Below, in pieces: positions 18,522-28,490 of a stretch of 48,954 bases of DNA; the first letter of the stretch is position 1; each line of letters begins with the position of its first letter. The stretch lies in contig JAJBAY010000005.1 in assembly GCA_020532515.1 (NCBI GenBank), forward strand, positions 1-48,954. Reading direction: 5' to 3'. The notes under the pieces were generated by a model. The model was given only the letters and a program-made list of their open reading frames with translations. It was not told the origin of the DNA and ran no database searches. The position numbers and the translations under genes were made by a program. This DNA is from Candidatus Cloacimonadota bacterium. GTDB taxonomy: Bacteria > Cloacimonadota > Cloacimonadia > Cloacimonadales > Cloacimonadaceae.

Positions 18522-18643
18522 GTAATCAGTTATGTGTGCGAAGCGTCTGAATGAGGATAGTAAATGGTTCTCAACCATATTGGAACTCAGAGCTAACACC
18601 ACAATGTAGATCATAAAAAATAGACATAGAAATAGGAGAAATT

Positions 18644-21600
18644 ATGAGACACACAAAGATGATTCTCATTTTAGGGTTCATTGTACTGATCGGCGTAGCC
18701 GGTCTCTTTGGGCAGGTCAATACCAGCGGTAGGGAGCTGTCTTTGAAACCTGAATGGGCAGAAAGACAAACTTCAGTTCGGGATTTTTCTCTGCGGGCAC
18801 CTGAGCAAATTGCTACAGAACACAGCAAATCTGCCCGAATAGCAGAAAACCCAGGCAATGGAATGCGGGAAACTAAAACAAGTACTGGCACTGCATGGGG
18901 TACGGCGAATCACTGGAACCCAAGCGGTGTACCTGCAGCCACAGATGATGTGATTATCAATTCGAATATGGCTACTGGAACTGCGAATCGCACATGCAGA
19001 AGCCTCACAGTCAACAGCGGCTTTACCTTAACGGTTACCGCAAATCGCTACCTCGACGTTAGCACAGGCATCACCATCAATGGAACAGTGTCATTGACCG
19101 CTGGAACAACAGCGAACACCACATTGTATAATCAAGGCAATACCACGATAAGCAGCACCGGGAGATTGACCGCTACAGCTGCTAACACGGTAGTTTACTT
19201 TGACGGAACTACCCCTCAGTCTTTTACCAACAATGGTACGGTTACGCCTCCTGCATTTACGCTGGCTCTTGCAAATTCTGCCGGCTTGACTATGTTGGGA
19301 AGCAATCAGGTTACTTGCGCACGAGTCAATCTGTATGTGGGAACAATAAACAATGCCAACAAGATCACTCTGGGGAATGGCGGCACTACTACCGCTGCAG
19401 TTCAAAGAGGAAGCGATGTGTCAATTCCTGCTGGAAGTTTTGACCAGCCACCTACTTTCAATGCAGGGACTGCCGGGATTCAGTTGCTCTATGCCCCTGC
19501 ATCCGCTAATTACTCCACTTCATACGAAGTCCCTACCGATGGCAAGGTAGCTTATTTATTATTAGTCTCTACTCCGGTAACGGTCTCTATGACCAGGGAT
19601 ATCACAATTCCTTATGTCTATACTACCGGGCTAAACTTATCAAACGGTAATCTAAGCATAGGCGCAAATACTCTCACAATCGAGGGGACCATTGGCGTTG
19701 TATCAGGTACTGTGACCGGTGGAAACTCCTCCAATATACTATATTCAGGGGATCCGTCAACCATCCTGCCAGCTGTCGCAGGAGGGTTAAATGACCTGAC
19801 CATACAAACACGAAACGCTGCAACCATGATTTCCATGACCGGAAACGTGACTGTAAACGGAACCCTGTCTTTAACCCAGGGAACTCTTTCTAATGGCAAT
19901 TATCTTACTATGGCAAGCGGAACCACTATATCCCGCGCTGCAGAAGGTGCTCTTTTTTCCGCGCCCACCTTTGCCGGAATTGTAGATCTGCTCTACACAG
20001 GAACCACCCCTATTATTGCGGGCAAGGAGCTTCCTACCAGTGCTTCTGTGATCAATAATTTCACCACGAATCCTGGCGGATTCACCCAATACGCTGAGAA
20101 CTCCAGCACGACAAACCTTTTGACCGATCCATTCACAAACCTGACCAACTGGGCGGGAATGATTGGTACAGGTACAAATCAATATACGACAGTAGCTTCT
20201 GTAAACGCCGGTGGAACATCGCCAGAAACACGGTTTAGTTCAACTGCCGCCCACACCAATAGCGACCTCTATATTTACCGTGGACCGATAAATACAGCAG
20301 GATATGATTACCTGAACGTCTCTTTCCGTTCCAGTGCAGTTGGTTATTATACTCAGAACTACTCGACTTACCTGTCCTTGTTGTGTACGGCTAACCTGGC
20401 TGACCCCTTTGATGCCGTGTGGATGATGGAATATGCATCACACTCCGCTACTACGTTCACAGTACCCGCTCATACTACCAATGTGGGCGGAGACTTCTAT
20501 GTCGCTTTTTGGTACATGGGTGATCCCTATGCTACGGATTACTGGTATTTTGACGATTTGGTGATCGATGGGGTCAAAAGCACTCCCGTTCTCTCAAATG
20601 TTACGATCAATGGCACACTGTATTTAGTCGGCGATTATACCATCGGCACTGGCAACACTCTGGCTATGGCAAACAATGCCACCATCAACCGTTCCGGCGG
20701 AGCACTATCTGCTGCGCCCACTTTTGGAACGCTGGTTAACCTTGTTTATTCCAACACCTCCGCGATTACTACTGCTTATGAAAATCCCGGTACCGGAGTG
20801 GACAAACTGACCCTAAATAATTCTGCTGCGGTCACCTTAGGCCAGAATACAACAGTTAACGCAGTTGTATCAGGCACCGGAAACCTTGTTTTTGATGGTA
20901 AATTACTAACCATGAATGGCAAGGACTTTGCAGTATCCGGTCCTGGCACTATCTCTGCCTTGTCTGTAGCGTTAGCCAATGAGGCTCAAATCTGTAACGG
21001 ATTAACAAGCTTGGCACATGCATGGACGACCTCGGGAACCCAAAATGGCAACTTGGCCGTAACCCTCTCCTATCCTGCAACTATGGCAGAAGACGATTCT
21101 CTTTGGGTCTGGACCAAAACCAGCGGAAGTGAAACGTGTTGGACCCATGAAGGACAATTCGAGACCGCAAGCGGTCCCGGGAGCAATCGCTCTCTCACTG
21201 TAGTATTCACCAGCCTGAACGGAATAGGTAGAGCTGACAAGGATATCGCCATAACAAGGCAAACCTTTACTTTAAACGTCAATTCTACTGGTCATTTACA
21301 GCCTGGCACTGCGATCTTCCAAGACAGCACTGATCTTGGTGAAGTTACAAACGCCATATTTACTGCTAGCAATGCCGCTATGATTTGCGGCAGCTATTCT
21401 CCAGGACCTCCCCCTGCCGGATATGTTTGGACAACTACCCCCATCGTAGTCAGCCCCGGTGACTTTACAGCCGAAAACGGCTATGAGTTTACTATAACCT
21501 TCGTGCTGGAGGAAGATGACACCCTACCAGTGGAATTGAGCAGCTTCACCGCTGCGATGTTTGGAACTAATTCGGTTCACATCACCTGGGTAACTCAATC

Positions 21601-22135
21601 TGAAACTGAGGTTCTGGGTTTCCATATCCTGCGCAGCTTGGAAGAAGATCTTTCTACTGCTCTGCAGATCAGCGATCTCATTCCTGCCACCAATACTTCT
21701 CAGACCAAAGTTTACCTCTATAAGGATAAAGACCTTAACCAGGAAGGAACTTACTATTATTGGTTGCAAAATACAGAATTGAATGGAGAGACTGAATACT
21801 ACGGTCCCATCAATGTCGTGTATAGTGCTACTCAGAATGAGACACCTACGATCCCCAAAGTCACCGGACTGAGCACAATCTATCCCAATCCGTTCAATCC
21901 TTCCACCACCATCAAATACGGTCTTGCCAACGCAGAGACCTTTGATATTACGATCTACAACAGCCGTGGACAGATCGTAAAGGTGATGGAAAGAGCACAC
22001 AAGGAAGCAGGAAATTATTCAGCTTTCTGGAACGGAACTGATGAACAGGGGAAGGCATGCGGTACAGGTGTGTATTATGTGAAAATGCAAGCCGGAAAAT
22101 CCAGCTTTACCCGTAAAATGGTCTTGATGAAATAG
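18644..22135 (+). CDS. secreted beta-helix-like adhesin with jelly-roll insert and FlgD-like sorting tail
   Basis: This is a 1163-aa exported protein. Signal peptide is residues 1-24 (ending GLFGQ). Residues about 75-470 and 650-870 are Gly/Thr/Asn-rich repeated strands (SLTVNSG, TLTNGN, NGTLSL, LSNGNYLTM, ATINRSGGALSAAPTF). They resemble right-handed beta-helix or autotransporter-like passengers. Two copies of a TISR/TINR...SAPTF...LVYS/LLYTGT block can be aligned. Residues about 492-645 interrupt the helix with a jelly-roll segment (TDPFTNLTNW to WYFDDLVIDGV). Residues 961-1060 are the LPVELSSFTA pre-tail module also found in the subtilase. Residues about 1075-1163 are the sorting tail with YPNPFNPST at 1080-1088 and a final MVLMK. 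GGAG precedes the ATG by six bases. No catalytic motif is visible. Adhesion or surface-layer function is an inference from fold and export. Confidence 0.85.
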   Translation: MRHTKMILILGFIVLIGVAGLFGQVNTSGRELSLKPEWAERQTSVRDFSLRAPEQIATEHSKSARIAENPGNGMRETKTSTGTAWGTANHWNPSGVPAATDDVIINSNMATGTANRTCRSLTVNSGFTLTVTANRYLDVSTGITINGTVSLTAGTTANTTLYNQGNTTISSTGRLTATAANTVVYFDGTTPQSFTNNGTVTPPAFTLALANSAGLTMLGSNQVTCARVNLYVGTINNANKITLGNGGTTTAAVQRGSDVSIPAGSFDQPPTFNAGTAGIQLLYAPASANYSTSYEVPTDGKVAYLLLVSTPVTVSMTRDITIPYVYTTGLNLSNGNLSIGANTLTIEGTIGVVSGTVTGGNSSNILYSGDPSTILPAVAGGLNDLTIQTRNAATMISMTGNVTVNGTLSLTQGTLSNGNYLTMASGTTISRAAEGALFSAPTFAGIVDLLYTGTTPIIAGKELPTSASVINNFTTNPGGFTQYAENSSTTNLLTDPFTNLTNWAGMIGTGTNQYTTVASVNAGGTSPETRFSSTAAHTNSDLYIYRGPINTAGYDYLNVSFRSSAVGYYTQNYSTYLSLLCTANLADPFDAVWMMEYASHSATTFTVPAHTTNVGGDFYVAFWYMGDPYATDYWYFDDLVIDGVKSTPVLSNVTINGTLYLVGDYTIGTGNTLAMANNATINRSGGALSAAPTFGTLVNLVYSNTSAITTAYENPGTGVDKLTLNNSAAVTLGQNTTVNAVVSGTGNLVFDGKLLTMNGKDFAVSGPGTISALSVALANEAQICNGLTSLAHAWTTSGTQNGNLAVTLSYPATMAEDDSLWVWTKTSGSETCWTHEGQFETASGPGSNRSLTVVFTSLNGIGRADKDIAITRQTFTLNVNSTGHLQPGTAIFQDSTDLGEVTNAIFTASNAAMICGSYSPGPPPAGYVWTTTPIVVSPGDFTAENGYEFTITFVLEEDDTLPVELSSFTAAMFGTNSVHITWVTQSETEVLGFHILRSLEEDLSTALQISDLIPATNTSQTKVYLYKDKDLNQEGTYYYWLQNTELNGETEYYGPINVVYSATQNETPTIPKVTGLSTIYPNPFNPSTTIKYGLANAETFDITIYNSRGQIVKVMERAHKEAGNYSAFWNGTDEQGKACGTGVYYVKMQAGKSSFTRKMVLMK

Positions 22136-22210
22136 TGTAATATAACTATAGGATGCTTTAAGCCTTTTTAATAAACGAGGTTTCCTAAGGCATCCATAAA
22201 ATAAGCAATG

Positions 22211-22245
22211 GGGCACGGTCTTGCGATCGTGCCCTTTCTCTTTTG
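22211..22245 (+). terminator. Rho-independent terminator after the adhesin gene
   Basis: GGGCACGGTC (22211-22220) and GATCGTGCCC (22225-22234) form a 10-bp stem with one G-T pair around a TTGC loop, followed by TTTCTCTTTTG. Confidence 0.88.
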
Positions 22246-22333
22246 TCTTTGTTTGACCACCGAGAACACCGAAAGAGGGACGTTAAAGGTAACTGGGGAT
22301 ATCGGGGCTTTCTTAATGCAGAGCTTGCCAGGA

Positions 22334-22387
22334 TAAACCCTCTAAACCCTCTAAACCCTCTAAACCCTCTAAACCCTCTAAACCTCC
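22334..22387. repeat. 9-bp tandem repeat (TAAACCCTC)
   Basis: Five perfect TAAACCCTC units span 22334-22378, followed by TAAACCTCC and then TAAACTTTC. The unit contains the word CCCTAAA known from plant telomeres, which is surely chance here. Related AAACCCTA/AAACCTTA phrases occur at 30227-30267. Confidence 0.85.
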
Positions 22388-22590
22388 TAAACTTTCTCGA
22401 CTTTCTACACCCACTCGAAAAAAATCTCTTTACAGATTATGAGTAAAAATTAGAGTGTGCATCTAAGTTAAAAACCGCTTAGACTATGATAGAGACAGGA
22501 AGAAATGAAGATTAGGAAATGCAAGGACTAGATGCGGCTACGAAGGATATAAATGAAGATAATGAATAATAGCAGATATAAGGATACGCG

Positions 22591-25368
22591 ATGAAAAAGC
22601 TCTTTTTGATGCTCTTTGCCCTATGGTGCATAGGCTTTCTCGCTGGCAAGGTGGATCTGAATACAGCCTCCTTGAGCGAATTGAAACTGCTTCCCATCAC
22701 GGAAGCTCAAGCGCGTGATATTTATGAGTACAGGACCTTTGTGAAGATCCTGGAAAATATCTATGACCTGAGGGATATTCCCTCTATAGATCAGCGCACT
22801 TTGAACAAATTGAAACCTCTGGTGGTGGTCTCGCTATATACCCAGACCGATGAAGCGGCCATCCGCAGAGAAGAGATCCGGAGCCAAATCGAACGCCTGG
22901 ACGGCAATGAAGGTGCCTCAGAAGGCATGGCAGACGTCTGGCAGGACTTTTTGATGACTCCCCAAAACGTGAACCGCATGCATTTTGACGACTTCGTGAG
23001 TTTGCCGAATGTCTCCGCGGTGGATGCTGTGGCAGTCCTCAAGAGAGTGGCCAGAGGCGATACCATTGCCGATACCAGAGACCTCAGAAACACCATGGGC
23101 ATCTCCTATTACGGCTATTCAAACCTCAGGAACTACGTGTATTTCCGCGAACCTCCGGTAAAGAACAGGCTGATGTTTGACGCCTCGGCAGAGTATTTTA
23201 CCCGTCCTTATGAGGAGGGGCAATACGATATGCTGCACGAAGCTTTTGTACCCAAGACCTTTGACAACAGGTGGGTCACCATTCCGCACGACAAGCGCAT
23301 TTCCTATTGGGGCTATTTTAATGCAGATCAGGTGCAGCCGGATATGATGGCAAAGCTGAGAATGCGTTATGGAAACAACATCAAGGCCGGCATCATGACT
23401 TACAATCCGAAGACAGGTTCCGGTCTTCTCTTCTCGGATGCCAGCTATGGCTCGGACCGGGATGTGCTCAATACCACCAAGTATTATGCCGGATATGAGA
23501 ATACCCGCCTGCCCAAGCTGGGCAATACCGCCATGAAGCTGTATCTGGGGCATTACCGTGCCACTTATGGTGAAGGCTTGGTGATGGAAAACACAGATTA
23601 CTACAGCGCCCGCAAGACGGGATTTGGCTTTAGCAAGCGCATCATGGGCATCACGCCAGACCTATCGCGTACTCAGGAATATGCACTGAGGGGCGCAGCG
23701 ATCGAGATCAAGAATCCCAAGTTTGGCGCGGCCTTCTTTGTCTCAGACGATGAAAAAGACGCGATGGCCTATGTGAATGAAGATGGCAGCTATGTACTGC
23801 GGGACAACTACGGCAATGACGTATTTATAGATGAAGATGGCGCTCAATACTTCGTTAAGGATGCCGTGCGCATCTACACTTATGAAGATGGCAGCGCGGT
23901 CAAGACAGACAAACGCAAGCTCTTCAGCTATGTGACTCCCACCCTGCCTTATGATAACGACACTTTGCTGGAGGCCGAGCAGTGGTTCAATGAATCCATG
24001 AACCCCACACCCCCGCAGGGACAGACCTATGTGCCTTTTGCCATGCCTTACATCAATCTTGCCACCCGCAGAAACGCCATGCGCGAAAAGCTCTGGGGTA
24101 CTCATCTGCAAGTGAGTCCTTTCATAGGCACCAAGCTCGGTTTTACCACCTACACCGCACTCTATGACAACGCTCATCTTGTGGTACCGGATTTTAATAA
24201 TCTCTTGCCGCTGGTGCTTCGTGATTCCTATAATTATCCCAAGCTCAATAAGACCCTGAATTCCGAAATCTCCAATATGTACAGCACTCAGAACGCTAAT
24301 TATAGCAGAGACTACCGCAGAGTAATCGGCTTTGATGCTGGCACGGTACTGGGGCATATCGCCCTGCAGGGAGAATATGCCGAGCTGAGCGTGAATGGCA
24401 AAGACCACAAGCTGGGCGATGATCCCAGTGCCTGGTTGGCCAGTGCGCATAGCCAATTTGAAAACCTGTATTTTCTCACCCTGATCCGAAATTATGATCT
24501 GGGTTTTGAAAATCCCTATAGCAATAGCTTCTCGGAGCACGAGCGCTTTGATGATACCATCTTGGAAAAGAATATCTACGCCCTTACGAATCCCACGCTT
24601 TCCGATATCTATCAGAATAGCAATCAATCCGCCCCGGAGAAGGGAGTCTATTTTGAAACCCGTTACAAATTCAATAACTACTTTACCATTGGCCGCAGCT
24701 ATCTGGACCTCTGGGAAAGACAGAGTGACGGACGCCGTAGTGCCAGATTCCAGACTGAATTGGAATTTCGCCCGCTGTTTCAAATGGCCATGCGGGTGCG
24801 CTACAAGAACCAGGTAAACCGTTACGACGACTTTGCCGAACGTGGAGTATCCAAGACCAATGAATACACCCTGGCAGTCCGCAGCTTCCTTTCAAATTAC
24901 GATTTCCTGGAACTGGAGTATCGCTACAACACGGTGCTTAGCCCTCCTTACACCTCTCTTACCAATCCTGCCCAGCCCGGTAATAATACCATGGCTGCGG
25001 CGATGACTCTGATGACCGGTGACTATATCGCTGTAAATTATACGCATAATTTCAGCGCAAACCTCAAAATGCAGGGCTCCTTCAATTACTGGTATGGGCA
25101 CGGCATTTCTCACTGGGATTGGGAGGATATGGAAATAGACTTTATGGGAGAAAAAGGTGCCAAAGTTTGGGTCGCCCTCTCCAGCCGCATTTCCAACAAT
25201 ATGTATATGAATATCAAGTTCCGCAATAAAATCTATCAGGATAAAGAGCTTAGAATTCGCCAGAACAACGACCCCAATCATATCAACCTGGCAGATCAGC
25301 TCACCTATTTTGAGAGGGTGGAGCATAGTGAAAACACCATTCGTATTTCCCTTGATTATCGCTTCTAA
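22591..25368 (+). CDS. exported helix-hairpin-helix protein with outer-membrane-barrel-like body
   Basis: This 925-aa protein has a signal peptide (1-19, MKKLFLMLFALW to FLAG). A ComEA-like helix-hairpin-helix domain follows at once (about 21-85: KVDLNTASLSELKLLPI, then ARDIYEYR and LRDIPSID). A second HhH-like segment (about 125-185: FDDFVSLPNVSAVDAVAVLKR) comes next. From about residue 190 the sequence is rich in alternating strands with Tyr/Phe/Arg. It includes tandem acidic phrases (YVNEDGSYVLRDNYGNDVFI, DEDGAQYF, YEDGSAVK), ends in LDYRF and looks like an outer-membrane beta barrel. HhH domains normally bind DNA non-specifically, so placement in an exported barrel is unusual. AAGGA lies upstream of the ATG. 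It is first in a four-gene operon, 12 bases before the next gene. Function is not established; roles in DNA binding or uptake are an inference. Confidence 0.75.
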   Translation: MKKLFLMLFALWCIGFLAGKVDLNTASLSELKLLPITEAQARDIYEYRTFVKILENIYDLRDIPSIDQRTLNKLKPLVVVSLYTQTDEAAIRREEIRSQIERLDGNEGASEGMADVWQDFLMTPQNVNRMHFDDFVSLPNVSAVDAVAVLKRVARGDTIADTRDLRNTMGISYYGYSNLRNYVYFREPPVKNRLMFDASAEYFTRPYEEGQYDMLHEAFVPKTFDNRWVTIPHDKRISYWGYFNADQVQPDMMAKLRMRYGNNIKAGIMTYNPKTGSGLLFSDASYGSDRDVLNTTKYYAGYENTRLPKLGNTAMKLYLGHYRATYGEGLVMENTDYYSARKTGFGFSKRIMGITPDLSRTQEYALRGAAIEIKNPKFGAAFFVSDDEKDAMAYVNEDGSYVLRDNYGNDVFIDEDGAQYFVKDAVRIYTYEDGSAVKTDKRKLFSYVTPTLPYDNDTLLEAEQWFNESMNPTPPQGQTYVPFAMPYINLATRRNAMREKLWGTHLQVSPFIGTKLGFTTYTALYDNAHLVVPDFNNLLPLVLRDSYNYPKLNKTLNSEISNMYSTQNANYSRDYRRVIGFDAGTVLGHIALQGEYAELSVNGKDHKLGDDPSAWLASAHSQFENLYFLTLIRNYDLGFENPYSNSFSEHERFDDTILEKNIYALTNPTLSDIYQNSNQSAPEKGVYFETRYKFNNYFTIGRSYLDLWERQSDGRRSARFQTELEFRPLFQMAMRVRYKNQVNRYDDFAERGVSKTNEYTLAVRSFLSNYDFLELEYRYNTVLSPPYTSLTNPAQPGNNTMAAAMTLMTGDYIAVNYTHNFSANLKMQGSFNYWYGHGISHWDWEDMEIDFMGEKGAKVWVALSSRISNNMYMNIKFRNKIYQDKELRIRQNNDPNHINLADQLTYFERVEHSENTIRISLDYRF

Positions 25369-25380
25369 CGTGGAGGAAAC

Positions 25381-26811
25381 ATGTTATCAAATAAATCTTT
25401 ATTGATCCTTAGCCTGCTGCTCTTGGTCTCTGCACTGAGTGCTTTCAGCATTACAGACACCCATTTTGGTTACCGTTATGGCTCCCTGGATGCCAGAGGC
25501 TTTGCCATGGGCAACGCCGGCATGTATAACAATATGCGTCCCGCCAGCTTTGTGCTGAATCCCGCCAATCTCACCGCACAGCAAAAAACTGTCGGTCTGA
25601 ATGTAAACACCTTGATCAACCGGGCCGAAGATACCCGCATGCTCCCGCTGTACAATTCCTTTGACAATTACATCGATGATGCGGTCTATGCCTCGAACAT
25701 CAATGCCTTTACGGATTTTTCCGGAGCTGGATTTGGTTCTTACGCTTTTGGCGGCTTTCGTTTGGGTCTGGGCGCTTATCACGCACCCTACGCCAGCTTT
25801 GACAGCAAATACCGCGAAGAAATCCGCAACAACCGCAATACCGATAACGACGGCTATCCCGAAAAGATCGCCCAAAACGATATCGAAAACGACGGCGCTT
25901 TGCTGAAGACCGGTTTGGCTGTAGCCATGGCTTATGAGCTCGCACCCTATTGGAATGTGAATATCGGCTTTGATTTTGGCATGATGAATGCCGATGTCAA
26001 GCAGGAGACTACCATCCTCTGGACCGATTGGTCCCGCCAGCAAGTGGCTGAGAATGTGGTCTTGCCGGATTATCGGCGGATTGCAGATTGGAAGCTGGAA
26101 GGCGAGCAGATGAAAGTAGGTGCAGCCTTCAGACTGGGCCCGCGCTTTGGCCTCGGCCTGAGCTATATGCCCCAGACCACTCTGGACCTCACCGGTACAG
26201 ATTACACCCGCAGAGATGCCTATCGCAATACTCCTCTGGACAGCACCTTTGTAGTTCTGGACGGGGATTATGATCTGCCCAGCGAGATCAGGCTTGGCCT
26301 TAGCTATTTCCCGCGCAACGTGATGAATACTGTCTTCAGCATGGATGTGGAAATGGTAAACTACAGCGATGCCATGGACGTCTTTGACGATGTCTATAAT
26401 ATCTATGCCGGAGTGGAACATCACATTATGCATCGCATTCCTCTGCGTTTTGGCTTCCAGGCTGTGAATAGCTATTTCCTGGATACCAAAGAAGCCATGA
26501 ATAGTGATGGCGATCCCATCACCCTCTATACAGCAAATAAAATACTTACACCCATGATCACCGGCGGCTCCAGCGTGCAGCTATTCAAAAACATCGTCCT
26601 GGACCTGGGCTTTGGCTATGCCTGGCGCGAATATGAATCCCTGGATCTCTTTGGTGATGCTTATTACAACGATAAAACCTACACCGGGTCAAGCACCTAC
26701 ACCCTTTGGCCCAATCAATACATCAACCTTCAGAACCGCGGGTGGGAAAATCCTGACAAAGTCAAAGAAAGCTTCATCACCCTGAACGCCGGCCTATCAT
26801 TTAGCTGGTAA
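25381..26811 (+). CDS. OMPP1/FadL/PorV-like outer-membrane barrel protein
   Basis: A 476-aa protein. The signal peptide (1-22, LLILSLLLLVSALSAFS) is followed by the N-terminal pattern of FadL/PorV-type barrels: DARGFAMGNAGMYNNMRPAS, then FVLNPANLTAQQ. The body alternates glycine-rich and aromatic strands (GSYAFGGFRLGLGAYHAPY, then FRLGPRFGLGLSYMP). It ends in a strand closing on Trp (LNAGLSFSW), a usual barrel signature. FadL family members transport hydrophobic compounds, whereas PorV/PorQ relatives serve type IX secretion. The sequence alone does not choose between these. GGAGG is six bases upstream of the ATG. It is 12 bases from the gene before and 23 from the gene after, so it is clearly an operon member. 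Confidence 0.75.
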   Translation: MLSNKSLLILSLLLLVSALSAFSITDTHFGYRYGSLDARGFAMGNAGMYNNMRPASFVLNPANLTAQQKTVGLNVNTLINRAEDTRMLPLYNSFDNYIDDAVYASNINAFTDFSGAGFGSYAFGGFRLGLGAYHAPYASFDSKYREEIRNNRNTDNDGYPEKIAQNDIENDGALLKTGLAVAMAYELAPYWNVNIGFDFGMMNADVKQETTILWTDWSRQQVAENVVLPDYRRIADWKLEGEQMKVGAAFRLGPRFGLGLSYMPQTTLDLTGTDYTRRDAYRNTPLDSTFVVLDGDYDLPSEIRLGLSYFPRNVMNTVFSMDVEMVNYSDAMDVFDDVYNIYAGVEHHIMHRIPLRFGFQAVNSYFLDTKEAMNSDGDPITLYTANKILTPMITGGSSVQLFKNIVLDLGFGYAWREYESLDLFGDAYYNDKTYTGSSTYTLWPNQYINLQNRGWENPDKVKESFITLNAGLSFSW

Positions 26812-26834
26812 ACATCCTTTTCAAGGGAGATACT

Positions 26835-28490
26835 GTGAAAAGATATATAATACTTTCAGTGCTTGTTTTGGCACTGAGCCTGAGCTTTGCGGAGGATTTG
26901 CGCCTGGACATTATTTGGTCAAACGATGTTCATGGCGGGATCGACCGCTCTGAGGCCACCTTCATGAATCCGGAATTCCCCCCCCAATTGGGCGGAGGAG
27001 CTTCCGCTGCTTCTTTAATTAAACAAGTGCGCTCCTTCAGGAGCCCCACACGAGAAACCCTGCTCCTGGATGCCGGAGACTTTTTCCAAGGCAGACCGGT
27101 GGGCACTGTGACCCAAGGACGCGCTGTAATAGAATATATGAATGCCGTAGGTTATGATGCCATGACCCTGGGAAACCATGAATTTGACATCATGCAGCCA
27201 GAATTGATAGAGACCCTGGAGATGGCAAACTTCCCCATCCTGAGCTGCAATGTGATCGACACCACTACCGGTAAAATCCCCTGGTATGCCTTTCCCTACA
27301 CCATCGTAAATAGATTGGGACTGCGCATCGGCATCTTGGGCTTCACCACCACAGATACCAAACTGATGAGTTTCCCGGAGAACATCAAGAATATCGATTT
27401 CCTGGATGAGAAAGCATCGGTCACCAAATATGTGAAGATCCTGCGCGAAGAAGAGAAGGTCGATCTCGTGATAGTTCTGGGACATGCCGGACTGCCTTAT
27501 GACATTGAACAGACCTATCTGACCCGCTACGATGCGCAGGGCAATCCTCTTTATGAAGAACGCCGTGCCCATTGGGGTTATGACGCCCAGGAAGTAGCCC
27601 GCGAAGTGCCAGGCATCGATCTTTTCATCGGCGGACACATGCACAAAGGCGTGCCCAAACCCTGGACCGATCCCGTCACCCACACCCTGGTGATCCAAGG
27701 CTATGCCTATGGCTCTGGCTTGGGGATGATCACCCTCACCATCGATCCTGAAACCAAGACCATCAGTGGATATGAGGCTCCTGCAATGCGGGAAGGCTCC
27801 ATGATCACCTTGTTTGAAGATCAGTTCATCCCCGATCCCGAAATTTCCAAGATGATCGAAGCCCAGGTGGCTGTTGCCGAAAAAGGCATGGATGAGATCG
27901 TGGGAAGTGCCGCTGTGCATCTTTCCCGCACCAATGTGGATGCACAATCTCCCATGGGAAATACCATCGTGGATGCCATGCGCTATATGGTGAATGCAGA
28001 TTTTGCCTTCCTGAATCTGGGTGGTGTGCGTGCCGAAATCAAAAGCGGCCCCGTCAGCTATCGCGATATCTTCGACGTAATGCCCTTTGACAATATGCTG
28101 ATCAGCTTCAAATGTGATGGCGCAACCTTGAAAAGAATCATCGAAACCCGTGTGGAAGGCAGCCGCGCTGGACTCATCGTCTCTGGAGTGAATGTGGTTT
28201 ATTCCCGCACCCGCCCCAGTTGGGATAGAGTGACCACACTGAAGATCGGTGGCGAGCCCTGGGATCCCAATAAGATCTACACTGTGGCCACCACAGACTT
28301 CCTGATGCAAGGCAATGCCGGTCTCACTATGCTCATGGATATTCCTCAGCAGGATATCACAAATAACAACATCAATCTACGGGATGCCATCGTGCATTAT
28401 TTCAAGCAAAATTCACCGGTCAAGACCAAGATCGACGATCGCTGGAAACGTAGTGATGGCTCTCCTATGGCTACTTGGATGAAACCGTGA
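26835..28490 (+). CDS. periplasmic 5'-nucleotidase / 2',3'-cyclic phosphodiesterase (UshA family)
   Basis: This 551-aa enzyme belongs to the UshA/CD73 family, which hydrolyses nucleotides or UDP-sugars outside the inner membrane. Signal peptide is residues 1-19. The N-terminal metallophosphatase domain shows all metal-binding blocks: NDVHGG (Asp31, His33), DAGDFFQG (Asp82), GNHEFD (Asn114, His115), VILGHAG and GGHMHK (His268, His270). The C-terminal 5'-nucleotidase domain shows NLGGVRAEI, VMPFDNMLI and ATTDFLMQGNAG, the substrate-binding landmarks. Length is normal for the family. Start is GTG at 26835 with AAGGGAGA upstream. Its stop overlaps the start of the flavodoxin-like gene (GTGA). Linked to two outer-membrane proteins, it suggests use of extracellular nucleotides; that link is inferred. 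Exact substrate is uncertain. Confidence 0.92.
   Translation: MKRYIILSVLVLALSLSFAEDLRLDIIWSNDVHGGIDRSEATFMNPEFPPQLGGGASAASLIKQVRSFRSPTRETLLLDAGDFFQGRPVGTVTQGRAVIEYMNAVGYDAMTLGNHEFDIMQPELIETLEMANFPILSCNVIDTTTGKIPWYAFPYTIVNRLGLRIGILGFTTTDTKLMSFPENIKNIDFLDEKASVTKYVKILREEEKVDLVIVLGHAGLPYDIEQTYLTRYDAQGNPLYEERRAHWGYDAQEVAREVPGIDLFIGGHMHKGVPKPWTDPVTHTLVIQGYAYGSGLGMITLTIDPETKTISGYEAPAMREGSMITLFEDQFIPDPEISKMIEAQVAVAEKGMDEIVGSAAVHLSRTNVDAQSPMGNTIVDAMRYMVNADFAFLNLGGVRAEIKSGPVSYRDIFDVMPFDNMLISFKCDGATLKRIIETRVEGSRAGLIVSGVNVVYSRTRPSWDRVTTLKIGGEPWDPNKIYTVATTDFLMQGNAGLTMLMDIPQQDITNNNINLRDAIVHYFKQNSPVKTKIDDRWKRSDGSPMATWMKP

Larger units (their letters stand above)
17766..18643. other. 878-bp non-coding region with hairpin elements and iterons
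   Basis: No gene is supported here. From left to right it holds a terminator (17809-17837) and a three-hairpin element (17954-18013). Six CTTGA-(T/A)-AA iterons (18010-18112) follow. A stretch of phrases also found at 29.2 kb comes next (CCCTTTATCCGTGT, AATCCGCCC). Copy 2 of the GGCGGAAC repeat (18246-18288) and a TTGACA (18494) before the next gene complete it. Confidence 0.7.
22136..22590. other. 455-bp intergenic region
   Basis: It contains a strong terminator at 22211-22245 and a 9-bp tandem repeat at 22334-22387. An AT-rich leader before the next operon follows. The open frame that crosses the 9-bp repeat (NPLNPLNPL) is an artefact of the repeat. Confidence 0.65.

Noticed and set aside
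23743-24783. Long minus-strand open frame inside the HhH-barrel gene, and similar ones at 25399-26433 and 27015-28310
   Set aside because: The plus-strand genes have clear families, signal peptides and ribosome binding sites. The antisense products resemble nothing and are explained by codon bias.
28475-28486. TTG start for the flavodoxin-like gene
   Set aside because: The GTG at 28487 overlaps the previous stop in the usual coupled form and gives the typical family N-terminus.
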